A stretch of 64,000 nt of DNA from DATLZU01 sp051293835. Its GTDB lineage: Bacteria; Nitrospirota; Nitrospiria; Nitrospirales; Nitrospiraceae. Position 1 is the stretch's first letter. Every line of letters begins with the position of its first letter. Below the pieces are notes generated by a model, which had not been told where the DNA came from, made no database searches, and saw only the letters and a list, made by a program, of their open reading frames with translations. The DNA is taken from contig JBPKMA010000006.1 in assembly GCA_051293835.1 (NCBI GenBank), positions 124,001-188,000 of the forward strand, written 5' to 3'. This document shows positions 51,270-59,800 of this stretch, one piece after another. The translations under genes were made by a program, and so were the position numbers.

Positions 51270-52484
51270 TTACGTGGAGAGCGGGCCCGAGACAAACCGC
51301 CCCGCTTGCATGACCCCCGCGATCTTCTCCTTGTCGCGGAGCAGGGCGATGCGTTTCAAAGGATCACCGGCAACGACGACCAGGTCGGCCAACTTGCCAG
51401 CCTCGATGGTCCCAACCGCGTCGTCGATTCCCAGAAGCCGGGCCGCCCACACGGTTGCGGCCTGTAGCGCTTCCATCGGGCTCATGCCGAGCGCGACCAT
51501 TCGTTCCAGCTCCTGCGCGTTGTCACCGTGGTGATTGAACGGTGTTCCGGCGTCGGTGCCCAGGGCGATGGGAATCCCGCTGCGATGGGCTCGCTTGAAC
51601 GCGGTCTCATGGCGCGTGCGCAATGTCTTTGCTTTGGTGACCGCGTGTTCTGGCACGCCGCAGGCCGAGCCGTGCTCTGCGGTCGTGGCCAGCGCCGACA
51701 GCGTCGGCACCATGAACACGTCGCGTTCTTTCATCAGCGAGGCGGCTTCTTCGTCCATCAGCGTTGCGTGCTCGATCGAATGGACGCCGGCCCGAACGGC
51801 ATTCTTGATCCCGCCCGCTCCATGCGCATGTGCCGCGACGCGCCGCCCAGCTCTTCCGGCTTCCGCAACAGCCGCGCTCAGCTCTTCTGGGGTGAACTGC
51901 GCTGACTCGGGTGAGGTGCCTGGCGTGAGCACCCCGCCTGACGCGATGACCTTGATGACGTCGGCCCCAGCGGCCAATTGCTCGCGCACCGCCGCCATGA
52001 CGGCGACCGGTCCGTCGGCTTCGCGGCCGATGAACCGCGCATGGCCGCCGGTCATACAGATGGCGAGTCCGGCGGCCAAGATACGCGGCCCCGGCATCAG
52101 GCCTGACTCGATGGCGCGCTTCAATGAGAACACGGAATGATCGCGAAACCCGAGATCGCGGACGGTCGTGAAGCCGGCTTCCAACGTCCGGCGGGCGAAC
52201 TGCGCGGCCTTGAGCACGGTCAAAGCCGGCATGTCCCGGGAGATCGTCGCCACGACATCCGGTTCGCCGCCGAGGCACAGGTGCACGTGACAGTCGATTA
52301 AGCCGGGCAGGACGGTCCACCCCCGCCCATCGATCACCCGCGCCCCGCGGGGGGTGCTGATGTCTCGGTTGTCGCCGACCGCTGCGATGCGGTCGCCGCG
52401 CACGACGAGGGTCGCTCGTTCGCGGGACCGGCCGAGCCCGTCGATTAGCCGCACATTTCGCAGGACCAGCACTACGGCGCTCAC
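51270..52484 (-). CDS. Amidohydrolase (prolidase/imidazolonepropionase-like)
   Basis: 404 residues with the amidohydrolase metal sites: LPGLIDCHVHLCLGGEPDVV (HxH), KVIASGGVLTPGTSPESAQF (position of the carbamylated Lys), AHAHGAGGIKNAVRAGVHSI, EHATLMDEEAA (His) and ALGTDAGTPFNHHGDNAQEL (Asp). It resembles Xaa-Pro dipeptidase-type and arylamide-hydrolysing members. Start GTG 52484 overlaps the stop of the haem protein by four bases, so it is the last gene of a three-gene operon with the aminotransferase. Substrate unknown. Confidence 0.85.
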   Translation of the reverse strand: MSAVVLVLRNVRLIDGLGRSRERATLVVRGDRIAAVGDNRDISTPRGARVIDGRGWTVLPGLIDCHVHLCLGGEPDVVATISRDMPALTVLKAAQFARRTLEAGFTTVRDLGFRDHSVFSLKRAIESGLMPGPRILAAGLAICMTGGHARFIGREADGPVAVMAAVREQLAAGADVIKVIASGGVLTPGTSPESAQFTPEELSAAVAEAGRAGRRVAAHAHGAGGIKNAVRAGVHSIEHATLMDEEAASLMKERDVFMVPTLSALATTAEHGSACGVPEHAVTKAKTLRTRHETAFKRAHRSGIPIALGTDAGTPFNHHGDNAQELERMVALGMSPMEALQAATVWAARLLGIDDAVGTIEAGKLADLVVVAGDPLKRIALLRDKEKIAGVMQAGRFVSGPLST

Positions 52485-53077
52485 TCGCCGATCGGAATCG
52501 TAATCACGATCCCGCCCATGACGTCGTTCAGCTTGTAGTCGCGGCGTGGGCTGTTAGGGTGGGTGTTGTGACAGGTGACGCAGGTTTGGGAGACTGCCCG
52601 GTCCGCGTATATTCCTTGGAAGTAGCGGGCGTTGCCGATCCTGACAAATCCCATGAACGGCTTGTCCGGCTCTTTCATCACGGCCTCCAGGCCCCGGCGT
52701 TCAAAGTCGCTGGTGGGACCGTTCCAGACGTAAATAGGGGTCAAGCTGGCCAGCCGATAACTGAACTTGTGCCCCTTTTCGGATACCAAGCGACCAGAGT
52801 CCATCAAGAATTGGGCAGGCAAGGGAAGACCCTTCTCATCCTTCCAATGTTCCACCGCCTCCACAACGCCTTGCTCCTGCAGCTTCTCCACGACGTTCTT
52901 CGTGTAATTCTTCCGGTTGGCTTCGATAACGGCGTGAAGGTATTCGATGACCTTCTCCGGCGGGACCATGTCGGGTTTTCTGGCTTCCGCGACGACCAGG
53001 GCAATCGTCCAATAGGTCACGACGGCGACGAACGCGAACGAGGCGCCGGCGAGAATCCATGCAGCGGGCCGACTCAT
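52481..53077 (-). CDS. DUF3365 (Tll0287-like) c-type haem protein
   Basis: 198 residues: an N-terminal membrane anchor (WILAGASFAFVAVVTYWTIA), then a sensory-type fold with the haem motif CVTCHNTHPNSPRRDYKLND and the terminal GGIVITIPIGE. DUF3365 domains bind haem c and are proposed redox or gas sensors in the periplasm. Its start overlaps the end of the aminotransferase by four bases and its end overlaps the amidohydrolase. Only one CxxCH is present. Partners in signalling are not visible. Confidence 0.85.
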   Translation of the reverse strand: MSRPAAWILAGASFAFVAVVTYWTIALVVAEARKPDMVPPEKVIEYLHAVIEANRKNYTKNVVEKLQEQGVVEAVEHWKDEKGLPLPAQFLMDSGRLVSEKGHKFSYRLASLTPIYVWNGPTSDFERRGLEAVMKEPDKPFMGFVRIGNARYFQGIYADRAVSQTCVTCHNTHPNSPRRDYKLNDVMGGIVITIPIGE

Positions 53078-54309
53078 GCTTCGGTCCTCCTTGGTGATGA
53101 GGGAGAAGCCGCGCTGTACACGCGAGAGGCTGCCTGCACCGCCGCTCCCGGTTGCGAAAGCCGGCCGGAGCGCGCGACGATCTCCTCCAACGCGTTGAGC
53201 AGCGTCTCCACATGACAGCGCGTGGACGATTCACCCATCAGGCCGATGCGCCAGACCACGCCCTTGAGCGGGCCGAGGCCACCGCCAATCTCAATGCCGT
53301 ATTCGCGCAGGAGCGCCGCCCGCGCCGCGGCATCGTCGAGGTACGGCGGGAGCGTGACGCAGTTCAAGGTGGGCAGGCGCTGGCCTTCTGCCGCCAGCGG
53401 GGTCAGCGAGAGTTCGGCAAGGCCGGCCAAGAGCGCTGCGCTGTTCACCCGGTGCCGTTCGAATCGCGCCGGCAGCCCTTCTTCTTCAACCAGGCGCAAC
53501 GCTTCCCGCAGGGCGTAGAGCATCGAGATTGGCGCCGTGTGGTGATACGCCCTTGTGTTTTCGGCCCAGTACTCTGCCACCAATGCCAAGTCCAGGTACC
53601 AACTCTGGCACGGCGTCCGCCGCCGCCGGATCGCGTTGAGCGCCCGTTCGCTCACCGTCAGCGGGGCTAAGCCGGGCGGACAACTCAGACACTTCTGTGT
53701 GCCGCTGTAACACAGGTCGATGTTCCAGGCGTCGACCTCAAGGGGAACGCCGCCCAGTGACGTCACGGCATCGACGATGAACAACGCATCATACTCGCGG
53801 CAGAGCCGCCCGATCTCTTCGAGCGGTTGCCAAACGCCGGTGGACGTTTCAGCGTGGACGAGCGCGACGGCTTTCACCGGTCCCGATCGGGCGAGTGCGG
53901 CGCGGACATCCTCGGGCTCGATGATGCGTCCCCACGGCGTCTCAATCCTGAGCGCCTTGCCACCGGCTCGTTCCACCATTGTCGCCATGCGTGCGCCGAA
54001 GACGCCGTTGACTCCGACGACGACCGTCTCTCCCGGCTCGACCAGGTTGACCAACGCGGCTTCCATGCCGGCCGAACCTGTGCCGGAAATGGCGATCGTG
54101 AAGGGATTTGCGGTGCAGAACACGTGCCGAAGAAGACGCTGGATATCGTTCATGAGCGCCAGGAACACCGGATCCAAATGGCCCAGCAACGGTGCCGACA
54201 TGGCGCGCAGCACGCGCGGATGGACCATACTCGGGCCAGGTCCCAGAAGCAGCCGCGGCGGCGGCACAAACTCGCCGATGGGTTCAGAAGTGATGGGTTC
54301 AGAAGTCAT
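53074..54309 (-). CDS. Class V aminotransferase (alanine/serine-glyoxylate type)
   Basis: 411 residues of PLP fold type I: LLLGPGPSMVHPRVLRAMSA, FTIAISGTGSAGMEAALVNL, VHAETSTGVWQPLEEIGRLC, FIVDAVTSLGGVPLEVDAWN and the PLP lysine in CYSGTQKCLSCPPGLAPLTV; a C-terminal VWRIGLMGESSTRCHVETLL follows. The substrate is probably glyoxylate or another 2-oxo acid with alanine or serine. The ATG 54309 follows a 15-bp direct repeat that encodes TSEPI twice near the N-terminus; 34 upstream codons lack homology. First gene of an overlapping operon. Confidence 0.85.
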   Translation of the reverse strand: MTSEPITSEPIGEFVPPPRLLLGPGPSMVHPRVLRAMSAPLLGHLDPVFLALMNDIQRLLRHVFCTANPFTIAISGTGSAGMEAALVNLVEPGETVVVGVNGVFGARMATMVERAGGKALRIETPWGRIIEPEDVRAALARSGPVKAVALVHAETSTGVWQPLEEIGRLCREYDALFIVDAVTSLGGVPLEVDAWNIDLCYSGTQKCLSCPPGLAPLTVSERALNAIRRRRTPCQSWYLDLALVAEYWAENTRAYHHTAPISMLYALREALRLVEEEGLPARFERHRVNSAALLAGLAELSLTPLAAEGQRLPTLNCVTLPPYLDDAAARAALLREYGIEIGGGLGPLKGVVWRIGLMGESSTRCHVETLLNALEEIVARSGRLSQPGAAVQAASRVYSAASPSSPRRTEA

Positions 54310-54470
54310 GACCGGGATATTTCCGAAAGGCCAAGCGGACGAGCTCTCCAGCAGCAGATGGTCCCCGCTCTCTTCCTCGAGAGTTACGCAAGGCCGATGC
54401 AGTATAGCCAACTCCTGATCGATCCGCCAAGAGCGGGCTGTGTGCCGACTTTAACACGAGGAGGCCGGCG

Positions 54471-56030
54471 ATGGCGTTCGCCACCGCGGACGTGCCCTGC
54501 GTTTTCTGGCTCTCAGAGTGCATGGTATACTGCCTCGCACGCGAGACAACTGTGCGTTCTAATTCTTCCCTTACCGATACGTTCCCTTGCGTCACAGGCG
54601 ACTCGCCTACGGCTCCTCTTCCCTATGACCCTCATTTCTCGCGTGTGGTGACGATCCTTTCGGCGATCGTGCTGTGCGCGTCGATCGGCCTATTCGCGTG
54701 GTTCATGCTTTCGCTGCCCCGCTTGGACCGGGTAGCTTCGCCTGAGCGCGCGCTTCATCTGATGGTGAGTCGGATGATGGACGTCGAGGAAGCCCTGCTT
54801 CGGGCTCCGAAGTGGGAGCGCGTTTTTTACGAAATCGCCGTCGGTAGCGATACCAACGAGCGCGACCAGGCGATCGCCTGGTATGAAGAGCTTTCGTCTT
54901 ACTCTGAGGACCCGGCAGTCCATCTGAACTTGGCCGTCCTGGAGGCAGAATCAGGCCGGCTCTCCGAGGTGATGAACAAGGCTGGCGGTTGGATGGACGC
55001 GGAGGCGCCATTCCCCCTGTTCGCTCGGCTGTTACAGGCGGCGTATCAGGGCGAGCGGATCAGCATCGAGGAGGAACAAGGACTGCAAGCGGAATTGGCG
55101 GAACTGCTTCCCGCCGGATGGTTCTACGATCGGTTGGCAATCAGGCTGGCGAGGCAGGCCGGCGATCATGCCCTGCTCGCCTCCGTGGAGGCGGCCTCGA
55201 CGGAGCGGGGGGAGGCGCTGTTGTGGCGCTCGCGTGCGCTGGTGGCCGCGGAGTTGGCCGTCATGCTGGTTGGCGGCACGGTGTTGGTGTCGGCTTGGCT
55301 TCGTCGGTGTCGGACAGATGCGCTGCGAGTGGGGCCGGCTTCGTTGCCGCCGCGGTGGTCGGGCGGGGTGGGTGCGGCGGTCTTGTTGCGCGGCGGCGCG
55401 ATCGGCGCGGTGCTGACGGTCGCCTTTCTGTTCGCCGCAATCGATTACTCTTCGCTTCGGGTGCTGGTCATCCCGCTGACGAATCTTCCGTTGCTGCTGC
55501 TGGCCCGCCGGCACTTGCTGAAACCGGCCGGGCTGGGGTTCGCCGAAGGCTTCGGCTTGAAACCTGCCCGACGGGACCTGCCTCGGTTCGCAACAGTCGT
55601 TCCGGCCATTATGGCAGCGGGCTTGCTAGGCGATTGGGTGTTGGGCAAGGTGATCGAATCGCTCAACCTCTCCAGTCACTGGACGGAGTGGTTCGATGCC
55701 GACTTGGTCTGGGCTTCTCCGTCGGTTATGAGCATCAGCTTGCTGGAATATGTGATCTTCGCGCCCGTCTTCGAAGAGCTCGCCTTTCGCGGCCTGCTCT
55801 TCGCGGTCTTGCGGCGGCGCTACGGTTGGGAACAGTCGGCTCTCATCAGTGCGGGCCTCTTCGCCGTCGCGCACGGCTACGGTCTGGTCGGATTTCTGAG
55901 CGTATTTTGGAGCGGCGTGGTGTGGGCCTGGGCCTATGAAAAGACTGGCAGCCTGCTGCCTGGGATGATCGCCCATGCGGCCAACAACCTTTTCGTCTGT
56001 CTGAGCGTCATCGCGTTGCTGCGCTTCTAG
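54471..56030 (+). CDS. CPBP-family intramembrane metalloprotease
   Basis: 519 residues. An N-terminal membrane helix (TILSAIVLCASIGLFAWFML) and a ~180-residue extracytoplasmic helical region (TPR-like ERDQAIAWYEELSSYSEDPA) precede six to eight helices with the CPBP/Abi signatures: Glu-Glu-Arg in VFEELAFRGLLFAVLRR, His in LFAVAHGYGLVGFLS and GMIAHAANNLFV. Related enzymes are CAAX-prenyl-type or bacteriocin-immunity proteases. The ATG at 54471 has a clear AGGAGG site, although an extended -10 (TGGTATACT at about 54525) lies within the first codons, so a shorter GTG start at 54645 is possible. Confidence 0.8.
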   Translation: MAFATADVPCVFWLSECMVYCLARETTVRSNSSLTDTFPCVTGDSPTAPLPYDPHFSRVVTILSAIVLCASIGLFAWFMLSLPRLDRVASPERALHLMVSRMMDVEEALLRAPKWERVFYEIAVGSDTNERDQAIAWYEELSSYSEDPAVHLNLAVLEAESGRLSEVMNKAGGWMDAEAPFPLFARLLQAAYQGERISIEEEQGLQAELAELLPAGWFYDRLAIRLARQAGDHALLASVEAASTERGEALLWRSRALVAAELAVMLVGGTVLVSAWLRRCRTDALRVGPASLPPRWSGGVGAAVLLRGGAIGAVLTVAFLFAAIDYSSLRVLVIPLTNLPLLLLARRHLLKPAGLGFAEGFGLKPARRDLPRFATVVPAIMAAGLLGDWVLGKVIESLNLSSHWTEWFDADLVWASPSVMSISLLEYVIFAPVFEELAFRGLLFAVLRRRYGWEQSALISAGLFAVAHGYGLVGFLSVFWSGVVWAWAYEKTGSLLPGMIAHAANNLFVCLSVIALLRF

Positions 56031-56192
56031 ATTCTGCTCTTCGCCTCTGACCTCGGGCTGGTTTTCCGTCTGGCAGCTAGAAGTCATTGTACTGGCAGCC
56101 GTTTTTGTCCGGGTCGCCTGCCATCTCTTTACTGTTCGTGAACTGTGATTATTTGACGATTGCTATAACCCTAGTATGGAAGGAGGTGCCCT

Positions 56193-56372
56193 ATGGATTT
56201 CCTTTCAACCTTGGACAAGGCCATGTCGATTTTCAATACCAATTGGATGGAAGGATTGATGTGGCTCTTGCTCATTCTGGCGTTTGGGGCTTTTATCCGC
56301 AGCCTGTGGGAGCGGTTCTTCGGCAAGGCGAGGGAGGCTGAAGCGGGTGGTCATGTCAAGAAAGCTGCCTGA
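56193..56372 (+). CDS. Small single-span membrane protein
   Basis: 59 residues: MDFLSTLDKAMSIFNTNW, a hydrophobic helix (MWLLLILAFGAFIRSLW) and a basic tail ending GGHVKKAA. The start is preceded by a very good GGAGGTGCCCT site. The last 20 bases overlap the start of the cupredoxin gene in another frame, so translation is coupled. It may hold the cupredoxin's partner at the membrane; function unknown. Confidence 0.6.
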   Translation: MDFLSTLDKAMSIFNTNWMEGLMWLLLILAFGAFIRSLWERFFGKAREAEAGGHVKKAA

Positions 56373-56772
56373 GAACAAGAATCTTGCCGGAAGACTGTGG
56401 GCGTTTCCTTTGGCTTTCGTCGGCGCGGGGGCGTGGCGGCTGATCGCGGCAGCGGTGATGGCCGCTCCCTCCGCTCCGTATCTCATCACGATCGACGGAG
56501 GGGTGCCGTACTTCCTCCCGAAAGCGGCGACGGTGTCCGCGCACACGCCGGTCAAATGGTATAACACGACCGGCACCCATCACACGATCACCCACGAGAG
56601 TTGCGAGGCAGGCGGGCCGTGTCTTTTCGATTCCGGCGTTGTGCCGCCGGAGGGCAGTTATGAGCTCCCCGGGTTGCCGCCCGGGAATTACCGGTACTAC
56701 TGCAGGCTGCATCCCATCATGCGCGGGGTCCTGACGGTCAGCGAATCGGGCCCTCCGTCTTCAGCGTCCTGA
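56353..56772 (+). CDS. Exported cupredoxin (plastocyanin-like)
   Basis: 139 residues from ATG 56353: a membrane or signal segment (FPLAFVGAGAWRLIAAAVMA), then a type 1 copper domain with TPVKWYNTTGTHHTITHES (His ligand) and the C-terminal loop YRYYCRLHPIMRG (Cys, His, Met ligands). It should carry electrons or copper in the periplasm. The Cys-x2-His-x2-Met spacing is short, as in plastocyanin-like and other small cupredoxins. Coupled to the upstream 59-residue protein by a 20-bp overlap. Confidence 0.82.
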   Translation: MSRKLPENKNLAGRLWAFPLAFVGAGAWRLIAAAVMAAPSAPYLITIDGGVPYFLPKAATVSAHTPVKWYNTTGTHHTITHESCEAGGPCLFDSGVVPPEGSYELPGLPPGNYRYYCRLHPIMRGVLTVSESGPPSSAS

Positions 56773-56856
56773 TCTGACCTTCAGCAACGTTGGTGCAAGC
56801 CGGGCCGGACAGCTCAGGTGGAGCGCCGTGCGCGCGGCGTGGTAACATCCGGGCCC

Positions 56857-59800
56857 ATGCCGCTCTCCCGCTTCCATCCCGTTATTGCCGACTGGTTTCG
56901 GACGCGATTCGGCGAGCCGACGGATGTGCAGGTGCGTAGTTGGCCGGCGATCGCCTCCGGAGCGCACGTCCTGATCGCCGCGCCGACCGGATCGGGCAAG
57001 ACGCTCGCCGCCTTTCTCTCCTGCATTGATGTGCTCTTCAAGCAGGCGCTCGCCTGTGAGCTAGAGGACCGCACCCAGGTAGTCTATGTCTCGCCTCTCA
57101 AGGCATTGAGCAATGACGTCCAAAAAAATCTGCAGCAACCTTTGACGGAGATCGGGCAGGCCGCCCTGGCGTCTGGTTTCCTCATGCCGGAGATCCGCGT
57201 GCTGGTCCGGACTGGCGATACGCCGGCTTGGGACCGCCAGCGGATGCTCCGCCGTCCGCCCCACATTTTGATCACGACCCCGGAGTCGCTGTATCTGTTG
57301 CTGACCGCTGAAAAGAGTCGGCTCATGCTGCGCGACGTGCGGACGGTGATCGTCGATGAAATTCATGCCCTCGCGCCGAACAAGCGTGGCGCCCATCTGG
57401 CCCTGTCGCTTGAGCGGCTCGAGGCGCTGACCGCTTCGCCGCCCGTCCGCATCGGGCTGTCCGCGACTCAGCGCCCGATCGAGACCGTGGCGAGGTTTTT
57501 GGTGGGGACGAGAGCCGTGTCCCTTGTGAAGCGTAAAGCGTCTGCCGGGTTAGAGGGTACGAACGACGAGATCCGAACCACAAGGGAGGTGATCGTCGTC
57601 GACGTCGGGCACCGGCGCGACATGGACGTGGCGGTCGAGGTCCCCAAGGATGAGTTGGGCGCCGTGGCCACCAACGCGATCTGGCGTGATGTCTACGATC
57701 GGGTGGCCGAACTAGTGCAGCAGCACCGGTCTACCCTCGTTTTCGTGAACACGCGACGGCTGGCGGAGCGGGTGGCTTACCACTTGGAAGAGCGCTTGCA
57801 GCATCTGGGCGCGCAGGTGGTAGCGGCGCATCACGGCAGTTTGTCTCGACAAATTCGGCTGTCCGCCGAGGAACGGCTGAAAACAGGGCGGACTCGCGTG
57901 GTGGTGGCGACTGCGTCGCTCGAACTGGGGATCGACGTGGGCACCGTCGACCTGGTCTGTCAGATCGGCTCGCCCCGCGCCATCGCGACGGCCTTGCAGC
58001 GGATCGGTCGGTCCGGACACTGGATCAAAGCCGTCCCGAAAGGCCGGCTGTTCGCCACGACCCGGGATGAGTTGATCGAATGTGCTGCCCTGGTGCGGGC
58101 GATCCGGAGCGGCGCGCTGGATCGCCTCGACGTGCCGACCGCGCCGCTGGATATTCTGGCGCAGCAGATTGTGGCGGCCGCCGCGACCCAGGAATGGCGC
58201 GAGGATGAGCTGTTCGCTCTGTGCCGGCGAGCGTATCCGTACCGCGAGCTGGACCGCCGGGAGTTTGACGCGGTGCTGAGGATGTTGTCCGATGGAATCC
58301 CGACTGATCGTGGCCGCGGCCGCGCCTATCTGTATCACGACCGGATCAACAGGCGCATCAAAGCGCGGCGCGGCGCGCGCTTGGCGGCGATCACATCGGG
58401 AGGCGCCATCCCGGACACAGCCAATTACACGGTGATCGCCGAGCCGGACGGAACGGTGATCGGTTCGGTCGATGAGGACTTCGCGGTGGAAAGCCTCGCC
58501 GGCGATATTATTTTGCTGGGGAATGCATCCTGGCGCATTCGCAGCGTGGAGACGGGCAAGATGCGGGTGGAGGATGCGCATGGCGCCCCGCCGACTATTC
58601 CGTTCTGGCGAGGCGAAGCCCCGTCGCGTACCGCGGAGCTGGCGGCTGAAGTCGCGGCGCTGCGGCAAGCGATCGCGGAGCGGCTGGATGCCTCGGCGAT
58701 CGGCGATTCGGATTCGGCGCTGCGCTGTCCGCTCTCGGCTGTCCGCTGGCTGCGGGAAGAGTGCGGTCTCGACCGCAGTGGCGCGGAACAGGCGGTCGCC
58801 TATATCCTCGCCGGCCGGCAAATTCTCGGCGCGGTGCCGACTCAGAAGACCGTCATCGCCGAGCGGTTTTTCGACGAGGGCGGCGGGATGCAATTGGTCA
58901 TTCATGCGCCGTTCGGCGGGCGGCTGAACCGTGCCTGGGGCTTGGCGCTGCGCAAGCGGTTCTGCGTGACCTTCGATTTTGAGCTCCAGGCCGCCGCCAC
59001 GGACGAGGGCATTGTGATCTCGCTGGGCGAACGGCACAGTTTTCCACTGGAGAGCGTCTTCGGCTTTGTGCGATCGGAATCCGTGCGCGAGGTGCTCACA
59101 CAGGCGGTGCTCACGGCGCCCATGTTCGCCAGCCGGTGGCGTTGGAACGCCACCCGCGCGCTGGCGCTGCCCCGGTTCGCCGGCGGCAAACGCGTGCCCC
59201 CGCAAATCCAGCGGATGCGCGCGGAAGATTTGTTGGCCGCCGTGTTTCCGGCCGCGCTGGCCTGCCAGGACAATATGCGGGACCCGCATGCGCCGAGGGA
59301 CCTGCCCGATCATCCCTTGGTGAAGGAAACCATCCGGGACTGCCTTACCGAGGCGATGGATGCCGACGGGCTCATCGCGGTCCTGCAGCGGATCGAGCGA
59401 GGCGAGATCCGCTGCGTCGCGGTGGATACGCCGGTGCCGTCGCCCTTCTGTCACGAGATCCTGAACGCCAATCCCTACGCCTACCTGGATGATGCGCCGT
59501 TAGAAGAGCGGCGCGCCCGCGCGGTCGAAATGCGCCGGACCTTGCCGCCAGAACTGGCCGGGAATGTGGGCGCGTTGGACCCCGCGGCCATTGCCGAGGT
59601 GGTCGAGGAAGCCTGGCCCGTCGTCCGCGACGCCGACGAGCTGCACGATGCGCTGCTGACGCTGATCTGGATGCCTGAACCGATTCCGCCCGAGTGGGCG
59701 CATGATCTGTCGGCGCTTGTTGAAACAGGTCGCGCCGTTTCCTATTCCCCTCGCCCCGCGCCTCGCGCCTCTCATGAGACAAGGGGGTGGGTAGCAACCG

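Noticed and set aside
57712..59454. A 580-codon open frame antisense to lhr
   Set aside because: Same reason: Arg/His/Gln-rich shadow composition with no domain, fully covered by a well-supported helicase.
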